A model generated the notes under the pieces. It made no database searches. It saw only the letters and a list, made by a program, of their open reading frames with translations, and was not told the origin of the DNA. Positions 12,401-24,400 of a stretch of DNA of 64,000 nt are shown one piece after another. How positions within the stretch are numbered: position 1 is the stretch's first letter; every line of letters starts with the position of its first letter. The stretch comes from Leguminivora glycinivorella (Eukaryota > Arthropoda > Insecta > Lepidoptera > Tortricidae), in the NCBI RefSeq assembly GCF_023078275.1, contig NC_062982.1, positions 3,298,501 to 3,362,500 of the forward strand. The letters run 5' to 3'. A program made the position numbers and the translations under genes.

Positions 12401-15400
12401 AATGTAACAGTGTAGATAGTGAAATTTCGAACATAAATTATGGCGGACTTCGGATTGCTGAGACAGTGAACTAGTATGTAGTAAGTACCTATGCATATTA
12501 TGCTATTACCCAAAAACGCATTAACAGATTTGTAAAATTCTTTTTGTGATTTCAAGGGAATGCTATTGCGTTACTTCTTGTTAAATTTTACTGAAATCGG
12601 TTAAAGTATTTTGTGAAAAATCTCCTAAAACCGGTTGAAGAGGATTTTTTCAAAATTTTTTTTTTGAGAATAACTCTTCAAAACCATAAATAAAGTATTA
12701 TTAATGGTTAGTAATGTTAAAAAACTTTTTATTACAAATGTACCAGTTAAATTGACAATGATAAGTGAAGTTTTGTAACATAAAATTAGAGCAGCTATAT
12801 TTCCTGCAACTAAAACCGCCTATGTCATTGAGAATATTTAATATATTTTGAAATAAGTTCAAAACTTTTGTATATTTTTTCTTTTTTTGCAAATCATAAG
12901 TAAAGTGTATTAAAAGCAAAGCTTAATCAAAGGGAAACACTGCTTTATATGTATTAATAAGAGAAATATACAAATTTTTATTTCTACAGGAAAAACCAAC
13001 TAAGTTTGCTACTATTTTTTTTAAATCGTAGTTTTATCGGCAATCAAATCAAGCCTGGATATTGTTTACGATTAAGTATTAAACAACACAATACGGGCTG
13101 TAGAATGCTGTATACAAATAGTAATTTTTTTCATGTTTTCATATGAAATCGTACCTTCAAACATTAAAATCGCATTATCTCAAAATCACTTTTTTGCACA
13201 TAGTCGGTATTTGCAGTAAGGGGACGATTTTTTCTTGATGTGTCCGAGGTCAGTTTTTTTGTATACTTTTTTGTTTTATACTGAGTTTTAATATATTATG
13301 CTAATCACTAAGCGTGATTTGTCGTCAAGGCCAGACCGGTCATCGTAATTATGTTTTTTTCAGCAGAACCTTTGTTAAACAAGAAAAATAATAATAGCAA
13401 AGTTCGCATGACTTTGTATATTATACAATTACAGTCACTACATCATCTAATGATAAGGTGAGTACTAAACGATTCTAAATATGTGCTATTTGCAATTGTC
13501 ATTGTAAATAATGTTATGTTATGTTAAAACGTTTAGATAAACGGTGTAGTAGCTAGTTAGCTAGGTACTTATAGATAGGTAGTTACATACTCGTATATTA
13601 TTTAAATTGCTTCTGGCAACGGGGTAGACACATGAAACTACTCAATTTTCAGCGCCACTCTTAGCAATTTTATTAAGGGTCACTTGTACTTCCCGCTTAA
13701 CTCAAAGTCAGTGGGCTGTCAACTGTCAAATTCTATATAAAATGGGGGGTTAACCTCGGCTTAACCCTCTATTTTCGGTAGTGCAAGTTACCCTAAGGGC
13801 CACTTGCACCAACGAAAATGGAGGGTTAACCCTCCATTTTATATGGAATTTATCAGATGACAGCCCACTAACTCTGAGTTCAGTGCAAGCTGACCTAAGA
13901 GGTTTAAAGAAAAAATGTGACAGTGACAGGTTGCTGGTCTGTTGTCGCCTACACCACAATTTAGTTTTGAACCTTTAATAGTCTTCTACGATGTCTATGA
14001 GAGGATAGAATTATGATTTATTAATATACTCAAAATTATCAGTTACCATTAAATTTATATCTAGGCTACAAACCAAGCGAAGCATTTCGACACGGGTGAA
14101 GGAACACATAGCGGATGTCAAGCACCGTCGGCAAAGGTCTGCAGTCTCTGAACATGTCATGGATAAAGTCAATCATGCTATAAAGTTTGACAAGCCTCTG
14201 GTTCTTGCTAAGGAGAAGCGATATATACCCAGAATGTTGCGAGAGGCCATTGAGATCAAGAAATATCCAAACTGTAATAGAGAGGATGGCTTTACTTTAC
14301 CACCGCTTGGGATCCAGTAGTATACTGTATATCTGATAATGGAACAAGCACGACGAAGGCTGTGAGGCATTTGTGTTGTATGGTGTTGAACATTTGCAGT
14401 TTGTTCTTTGTCAATTTTGTGTTAATTAATTGGTTAATTATTTTTTAACATAGTAATGGTAATTTTTTTGAATATTGTGTAACTAGCTTTATTAATAGTA
14501 TGTGAACCGGCCTTAGAAATCTATATTATTTGTGGTCATGGTTCATTAATATTTCTTGTATGTGGGTAGCTTTTGCACATTTTAATTTTTCCTCAGTCAC
14601 CCGTTGACCACGAACGCTGTAAAGAGTTCGAAACGTCGTAAACGTATTTTAAATTCATTATACGCGATTTAATCCGTTTCCATAGTTTTATTTCATGAGT
14701 AAGTTCGCGGTAACCGAAGACAATATTAGGCTACAAACACAAATAAATACCGATTAGTATAGAACACAATGTTGATGTCATGATTAGATTTGAAATATAG
14801 ATTTGAGGATAAAATCTCTAAATTAAAATAATGATAAAAAACAGGTTTAAGTTTAATATTATGCATGTCACTTTCACCTTATTGATTTCATCGTGATTGC
14901 AATCAATTATGTACATCAATCAATACTGAGTTAGAAACAATAAATAAGATCGTGATCACCGATTAAAATATTACAGAGATATATCTATTAGTCGATACAC
15001 ACATTTTTTTTGTTCGAATACATAAATTATGTGTATCGACTAATAGATGTATCTCTGTTAATATTTTAATCGGTGATCACGATCTTATTTTATTGTTTCT
15101 AACTCAGTACTACTACTTAGGTACTTTAGATATTTTTGTGAAGGATAATTGATTGATATCCTTAACCTTCACAAAAATATCTAAAGTACCTAATGTCATT
15201 GCCAGTTGAGCTGACAGAGGGCGCTAAGGATAAACTTGACATTTTGCGTGAGTTGCGTGACAGAGTGGCGACGAGAAAAAGGTTATTGGACTGTGGGGCG
15301 AAAAATCAATAAAATAATTAAAAAATTAAAAAAACACGACTGCCCCCTTAAAGTGAACTGAAAAGTTAAAAATAAAATTTAAATAAGCCACCAAGACTTA

Positions 15401-18400
15401 GCAGGTTTATCATCTTGGCTGTATCTACATATTTCAGTCTGTACGTTAAATATTTCACTGCAGTTGCAGTCGGGGGACCTTTTTAATCAAGAGAACATCC
15501 AAAAAAGGACCCCCGACTGCAACTGCAGTGAAATATTTAACGTACAGACTGAAATATGTAGATACAGCCAAGATGATAAACCTGCTAAGTCTTGGTGGCT
15601 TATTTAAATTTTATTTTTAACTTTTCAGTTCACTTTAAGGGGGCAGTCGTGTTTTTTTAATTTTTTAATTATTTTATTTATTTAACACCCTTTAGTGACA
15701 CAGACAGACTGCCTTAATACTCGTTTATTTAATTATTATTGAGATTCCTCAAGCGATTTAGTTCGTCCAGGGATTTTTGATCGTGAGGGTCCCTGATGAG
15801 CTTTCTTGGATCAAGGACGCTGATTGCCAGACCTTCTAATTTTTTGACACGACTCAGAGCGACGTACGCCTGACCCTTGGCAAAGATCTTGCTGCCAAGA
15901 TCTACGACAGCTGTGTTGAGCGTGGTTCCTTGCAGCTTGTGCACGGTCACAGCCCAGCACAGTATCAGAGGCAGCATACGTCGCTCTACTTTTCCCTGTC
16001 CTCTCAGCGCATCGAACTCCGTTGTGGTAGTCTCAATTCTGACCCCCAAACCCACAATATTGTTGGGGATCGTCTTGTCGTCAAATTCCACAAATACTGC
16101 TTGAGGCAGCTCTCCGGGTTCGAGCTGGTCACGGCGCAGTGCGGGCCATTCGATTTTTTTTACGACTCCCATGGCCCCATTGACTAAGCCGTGACCAACA
16201 TTTATGTTTTTCCGCAGCATCACTCGCGAACCCACAGCGATCTTTATCGTTTTTGGGATTCCTCCTGTTTTGTTAGTATCCGAGGATATAAAGTCTGCCT
16301 TTGGTGTTTGTCCGTAGGTTTTTGCCTCCAACGAGACGTCTACCGCCACAATATTATACATTACACAAGATTTGGCTAGTTCGTTGGTCATCATGCTATT
16401 GTAATCATTGACTTGTTGAGTTGTGGGAAATATACGAACACATTCACCGTCTGCAAATGGACTGACAAGCGGGATGCGACGGCGGTCCAACACCTCCAAT
16501 TGCTGCATGGTGAGCTGACCGACACGCAAACTGTTCAGAATGTCCACAAAAGATGTGTCATCTGCCTGCCTCATATTTTGGGGCAGCTCGCAAAACGTAA
16601 ACATCGCCCATAAGTTAACCTCCGATTCCAAATGTTGGGGCTGCTTGAAGCAGTACGCGCCGCCAGCGGATTTGGATACGGGGGGCAACTGCATCAGGTC
16701 TCCGAACAGTAAAATATTCACACCACCGAAGAAATCATTGTTCATCTTCAGCTGCTGCAACCTGAGGTGTACATTTCGAAGTGTAGTGTACGGAACCATA
16801 GAAATTTCATCTATGATGAGCCATTGCACTCCACTCCATCTTTGCCTTTCCCTCTGGAGGCGTTCGCCTGTTAAAAGGCGCATCGTTTCGTTTCTGCCTT
16901 TTTCGATTGGAAGGGCAAACGTGGAGTGTAATGTAGCGCCACCAATTAGCCTCGCAGCTACGCCAGTTGGTGCTGTGACCTTCACAGTTTTGCTGATTGA
17001 GTTGTTGGTGAGACGACATATCTGCTCTACTATGAGTTTGAGCGTGAAAGTCTTGCCTGTACCAGCACCACCAGTGACAAAAATCCTCAAAGGCTCACGA
17101 TTATGTTCAGTGCGCAACAGCTGATCAGAAACGTTTTTGAACAGTTCTCGCTGTTGTATGTTCATGGAGTTAACAGCTGTCGCGTACTGTAGATCAGGCA
17201 TGGAACGCATCTCAGCCTCATCGACCTCTTCGAATACAAAACCATCATTTTCATGCTCTTCATTAAATTCAACAATATCGCCCACATTTTCTTCACTGGA
17301 CGTTGTGTTTGTATGAGCGGCCAGATTTTCGGCAACGACACGTGAAATTGCTTGCTGAATTTCTTGTTCCCATCTTGCCATCTCTTCTGCAGTACTACCC
17401 TCTTGTAGAGGACGGAGCAGTTCTTTTTTTGCAAAAAATGCCTCTTTAGCCGAATTATATCCCTCTTTTAATTCCCTTTCTGAACGAAATGGTACATGGG
17501 CCGCTAGAAGAGAGTAGTAATATGCTTCGGGGTCAGAATTTGGTGTGTAGTACCTAGTGCGCAACACGGCGGGTCGGTTTCGCTTCTTCATCTTCCCCCG
17601 GTTATCGAGCAGCGTGATTGTCCGCTGAGGTGCGCTGTCCTCTGCGGCGTCCTCGTAAGCGTCGGCGTCCTGGTCGTCTTCGGTGTAGTTGTTGCGCGTC
17701 ACTGGCTCGTACCATACCGCAAATTCTCCCAAACTTAATTGCTCCAATGGAAGCGGTCTAGACATGTAGCGGTCGAATATATTTTGGTATGGTTCATTGG
17801 CACCGTCATCCACCCTCAACATTCTATACCGCTCTTCTGGGACGCAGGTATTGACGAATATCACTTTTCGGGAAGAATCGCGCATTTTTATATGGCATAA
17901 CCGCACTGCGGCCTCACAAGCTGAAACTTCCCTGTGCGTCAATATGGCATTTTGCATAGCAAATACTTGTTTAGCCATACTGCCACCTTTCTCTTGCACT
18001 CGTTTCATGGCATCTTGAATACTTTTGGAAACGTCTGCTGGCTCGGATTTCGATATATATTTGGTGATATAGTACGCGATACCCGTTGCAGTGCCGCAAG
18101 GTTGAACGTCTATATTACCCTTCCACATGCGTAGCATACGTGGGTTGTAGTTGTTGATGTCCTCTTCGCCTTCTGCTCTCTTCAGAACATAAAACCGTCC
18201 ACCATTGCGTACTGCCTCATCATCATCTAGTATTCGTGACCGTGGTGCAGGAGCTTTCGAAAACCCAAACCGGCAAAAGTTAGTTCCGTTTTTGTAACAT
18301 GTATGAGTATGTTTATGCATCTGCACTCGTAGGATCAGTTCGCGCAATTCCGGGTCCGTGTTGTTGTCGGGTAAAGCGCAAGACACAACTTGGTCCAGAA

Positions 18401-21400
18401 GCGCAATTCCTTCATCGGTATCGAAGGGCGGCATGTCGGCACACCACACCACCATGTGCACATGAGGACTCCCTCGCAGCTGAAACTCGATGCGCCACCA
18501 AAAATCTACAATGGGCCGACCTAGTATGGGGTCGTCTTGCCGTTTTAGGTGGGTGAGAAAGGTGTTTAAACGTAGCATAAACTGCCTGCACAGTGTCACC
18601 GGGTACGACTCTACGAGGCGAAGTTTCTCTGGGAAAGAAAGTTCAGACACTGGAAATCCGGGACGCCCGTCTGCCGCCAAGAGCGCTACCAAAATATCCG
18701 GCCAGTGCAGATCATTACACGACAAAGTTATGTAAAAGTGTGGGGCACCTAAATTTCTCACCATAGCCATAAGATCCGTGAACGCTTTGTGCCAGTACGA
18801 TTGCGTTCCGCGGATGTTGCGCATAACTAGGTGCACATTTTGAACGACGTTGGTGGGTTCCACTCCATCTTGACGTAACCGACCACACACAGAGACATTT
18901 TGCTGGGCTTTGTACAGCTCCACCATTGAAAGAGCAAAGAACAGGTACTCATTTGTTTGAAACCTCTCGTCGTGGCTCATGACGCGTGACTGGAAATAGT
19001 CCAAGGGCGTGATAGGCACTTGTCGGTGTTCTCTAAATCCATTTTTACCGTCCGGAAATAGTTTCACCCAGGCTAATTCTTCGGCTCTTTGTTCCCTGAG
19101 AATACTGACAGGCGGAGCTGTCTTCCGCTTTAACTCTCGCACGGGAATGCTGCGGTTCACGTCAATGTCGGGTAAAACGGTGTTTACGTCCGGCACGTCA
19201 GTATCGATGGGCATCAGGCTGGTGGTTACAATTTCGCCATCATTCAAACTTTCCAAAATGTCGACGCCAGCTTCATTGTTTTCATCGTCATCGCAACTAA
19301 CAGCAACACCAGACGCTGCCGCAATAGATATTTCGTCGGGAGTGACAATGTTTTCCTGAGATGTTATTGCAGTTATAGAAAACTGCAAATTTCTTTCACT
19401 GCGCACGTTCAATACGACCAATAAATGTCGACACAGTGGTTGCTCAAATGCAAACTTCATAACAATTGCTGTTCCTCTATCACCAGCTACAAAACCTTTA
19501 GGCCCGCGCGAGTGAGAATCGAAGAGGTAGTATTCTGCGTCCCGTTTCATTATAGCTACTGCATATCCGGTTTCACATGTGACTATTCCTGATTCTGAGC
19601 TCGCAAAAAAATGGTGTACCGCGTCATCTATGCTACTAAAAGTTCCTGGTAGCATCAATTCTGGGGCGTCAGGTCTAATAAGACCAATGACGACATCCGG
19701 CTCGATGTGCACATTTGAGGTTTGCCCACCAATAGTCAAATTGGGTAACAGCTCTTCGGTATTTAGGTAGTTGGGTCTGTGTGGTAAACGGGCCATGCAC
19801 TGCAGAAAGTACCCATCACCAGCCAACAGCACTCGATCTATGTCTGAGGAAGTCCAGTCGCGCACTTGCTTCACAGCCGAGTACGCGATTGCGGTAGCCG
19901 CGTTAGCAGTGCACTGCCGGCCTCGTGACTCCATGCTAAACCGATCACTACCCTGATGGAAGTGCCCTCTCAGTATTGATTTTTCATCATTGATCGGTTT
20001 AAAGTGAAGTGATGTTTCATTTCTTAGGGACGACTGCAAAGGTTGGGTCGGTGGAACGGTCACAGCTTCTATTATTTGCTCGTTAATACGGTCCTCATCT
20101 ATTGCAAATATAACTTGCACGTTAGCGTAAAGGTGGTTATTTAAAACGAGCCATTCCAGTGCTTTTTTTATTTTATTTATATCTACACAATATCTTCGGG
20201 AACTAGTAACGTTTTCTAAAGTCTCCGCAACTATGGTAAGGCCTGCGTCGGAGGCTGCAATCGGTAGCTGTTCCGACAGCTCCTCTACCTGCTGCGCGAA
20301 AAGTGTAGCCTGCCCCTTAAAGCCTTGCTGACCGAACCTGCCGCCTAAGCGCACTACCTTCATAAAAGGCCGGACACGAGAAATGAGCCTCACCTCCATT
20401 TCATTTAAACACTGTAGCTCCGGAGGAATAGGAGCTACGCGCATGTTGTTCCAATATGCCGTTGGTGGAGTTTTGTGTTTTAGTAATGAATTGGCACATC
20501 TGTTGCAACACATAAAGATGTCCGGGTGATCATGTGGCAAAGGTATGTTCGTGCTAGCAGCGGATATACGGCGAGTCTGCTTTTCGTAAAATGTTTTGTC
20601 ACAGCAAAAACACACGTGTTCAGGAATTTTGGAAATTTGTTGTTCGAAATTGGAATCATTATCAAAAATTTGGCGTCTGGAGTCATAATAATAGCGCCGC
20701 ATGCCGGAGAGTCTTTCTTCACGAGAAGAAGGTGCCTCGTGTTCTCGTGATGACGCTGAGTACTCGCGGCTTTGTGTCAAGCGAATGGCACGTGCCGTAG
20801 GAGACTCGAGTTCGCGAATTAAAGCAGCGTGTTCACGCAACTGACTCAGTCTTGTCTCGCGTGCAGCGGGAGATTCAGAATCCCGCATCAGTGACGCGTG
20901 TTCACGCATCTGACTCAGTCTCATCTCACGTGCAGCGGGCGATTCTGAATCTCGCATCAGTGACACGTGTTCACGCAACTGAGTCAGTCTTGTCTCGCGT
21001 GTAGCGGGAGATTCGGAATCTCGCATGAGGGAAGCGTGTTCGCGTAACTGAGTCAGTCTTGTCTCACGTGCGGTAGGAGACTCGGAATCTCGCATCAGTG
21101 ATGCGTGCTCGCGCATTTGCGTCAGTCTTGAATCGCGATCGTCAGGAGACTCGAGCTGACGCATCATTGATGCATTTATACTCATCTGACTCAACCTTGC
21201 CGAACGAGCAGACAAGGACTCTTCTAGGCGTATTTGAGTCATATGTAAGCGATGTCCAGCAAGCCTCACTTCTTTTTTTTGTTTCGTTTCACGCTTCAAG
21301 GCGGAAGACTTATTTATAGCAGATTTTTTAGAAATCACCTGTTTTTCCTCATTAGAAAGCTGGGAATAGTGTTCAGACATTCTATCCCTCGTATTTTTTA

Positions 21401-24400
21401 GCCGCCGTTCGCGAGCTCGCGGGGATTCATTTCTACGTTTGTCTGCCATCTGACGTGCTTTCTTTGTTTTACTTGAAAGGGCCATATTATAAGATTATAA
21501 TGAAGAAGAAGTATTAACAGTGTCACAGTAACCCAATAAATAACAAATGTATTCGCAAGCAATAATCAAAGTCCATTAACAGTAAAGCCGAAAGTCGTTA
21601 GAGTCGTATTATTGAGTTGTAGTCGCAGTATGTATCAGTGTTCAAGCCGTTCAATCTAAAAGATCGTAAGTACCGAACATGACATGTCAAAGCATCGTGA
21701 CATTATATACCTGCCAAGAAAAATTTCATTAGTGCGATTTAGAACATTTCGTTTTTTTTTCTTCATTGGTACGATAAAACTTATAAATCATATATATATC
21801 TAAGATCGCCCTTTAAAAACCTTTCTGTTGATACCCTACACAATAAGTTTGCGTAATTTATTTATGTACACGATTAGTTTACATTTTGAAAAATCTTGTC
21901 TGACTTGAAGACACATTAAATATATAAAATTGATATATTTCTGAAATCGCCTTTCAAAGCTCTTTATTTTGATACCCCACTCGATAGGTTTGCAAGATAT
22001 TTTTTTCTAAAGTTTGCGAATTATGACGTACCAAGTCCGCCATATTGAATTTATTATAACGTCACATATCCTATGTTCATTGGGATGACGTAAGGATTCT
22101 AATGATATATAATTCGTCTAAATCGGTTATGGCATTCAGAAGTTATGGTGGAACAAAGAAACTCACATACATACATACTTACATACTTACAAACATGAAC
22201 GCTGAAAACAATACACTCTTTTTTTGGGGGCAGTCGTGTAAAAAGTGGCAACCTTGTAGTGTCATCCCTTTCAATCATCAGACTGCAACTACGTGCCTAA
22301 AAGAAGTGATTAGCAATATTTTTATACTACGTCGGTGGCAAACAAGCATACGGCCCGCCTGATGTAAAGCGGTCACCGTAACCTGTGGACGCCTGCATCT
22401 CAAAGAGTGTCACATGCGCGTTGCCACCCCATTAGAAACTTGTACATTCCCTTTTGCTGTGTTAAGTACACAGAAAAAAGGAGTGTACAAGTTCTAAGGA
22501 GGGTTCGGGTTTGCCGGCGACTCAAAGGACAATAATAATTATGGATAACAGTGCTATAATGGAAGGGAAATGTTGTGTTCCTGCCGGTGAGTAAGGCTGC
22601 CAGAGCTCAACGAGAGTGCGGTGTGCTGGTGGCGGAAGGACCTAAGGAACTAATTTTTTCCGTCTATTGTCCTTTGAGTCGTCGGCAACCCGATCCCTCC
22701 TTGGACCTTGTACACTCCTTTTTGCTGTGTACTTAATGAAAATGAAAATGAAAATGAAATATGTATTTTTCAAGTAGGCATATAACAATGCGCATATGAA
22801 ACGTCAAATAAAGCTACGCCGGCTCTAACCCTACGCCTCAGCCTCGAGAAGATTTCAGTCCCCCCTCAGTTGGGAGGGGGGTATCCACTATGGGACCGGC
22901 AAGAAACTCGGCGGGCAACTTCTTTTCAAAACATTACATCTTATAACTAACATGCATTAAATAACAAGATACAATTTAACATGCAAAAGTATTCATCAAA
23001 GAATATGAACAGACTAGGTACTCTATGGCAATTAATTTCAATAAATTATATTATTGCTTAATAATACGTCGTTCTTCTTCAGAGAAAACATATCAAATTG
23101 TCACAGAAGAAAAAGATAATATGAATCTCAATATCATTAAATATGTAATTTACCTACACAACATAAAATATAAAATATTTGATGTGCTTTCTTATCTGAA
23201 CTGTGTCCTCTATACATAATACAATTATTTTAATTGCTATTCGTTTTTTGTAGTTTCTGGTTCGGGCCATGCATGTTTGTCTGTCAAATAGTCCTCGACT
23301 CTGTAATAAGCCTTTAACATCAATGATTTTTTTAAGTAGTTCTTAAGAGCTGGGAGGGGTAATCTCAAAGCAGTGTCAGGTAACTTATTATAAAAATGAA
23401 TGCATTGCCCAACAAATGACTTCTGTACTTTACGGACACGAAACTTCTTTATGGCAAGCTTATTTTTGTTTCTAGTGTTATAATTATGGATATCAGAATT
23501 CTTAGTGAAACAGTCTAAATTCTTAACAACATAAATTATACTATCATAAATGTATTGGGAAGCTACAGTTAAGATATTAATTTCTTTGAAGAGTTCTCTT
23601 ACTGATTCACGTGTTCCTAAGTTGTAAATAGAACGAATGGCTCTCTTTTGTAATACAAAGATAGTCTGTATGTCAGCTGCTTTGCCCCAAACCAGAATAC
23701 CGTATGACATTACACTGTGAAAATAACTATGATACACTAGGCGAGCTGTCTCAACATTAGTCAGTTGCCTGATTCTCCTAACGGCGTATGCGGCTGAACT
23801 TAATTTGCTTGCTAGTTTCCTTATATGAGGACTCCATTGTAGATTTTTGTCCAATGTTAAGCCAAGGAACAGTGTTGTATCTACCATCTCTAAGCATTCA
23901 TCATTCAAAAGTATTTTTGTATCGATTGGTTTAACATTCGGCAGAGAGAATCGAATACATTTGGTTTTCTTAGAATTAAGAAGTAAATTGTTGACAGTAA
24001 ACCACTGCAGTACATCAGCTAACGTGCTATTAATTACATTGTAATCCGTAGATTTTCGGTCAACATTAAAAAGCAGTGATGTATCATCAGCAAAAAGTAC
24101 TATTTCACAAAAGTTTTTTACTATACATGGCAAATCATTTATATAAACCAAAAACAGGAATGGACCTAAAATTGAGCCTTGTGGCACTCCTAATTGGACA
24201 ACAGTCCCGCTAGAGCGAGTTTTGTTAACAACTACTGTTTGTGTTCTATTGCTAAGGTAAGAAGACATAAAGTTTAGGGCATTTATAGACAAACCATAAT
24301 GTTCTAATTTCAAAATGAGCGTTCCATGATCCACACAATCAAAGGCTTTTGAAAGATCACAAAATATGCCAATTGCATCACAAGAATTTTCCCAAATATT

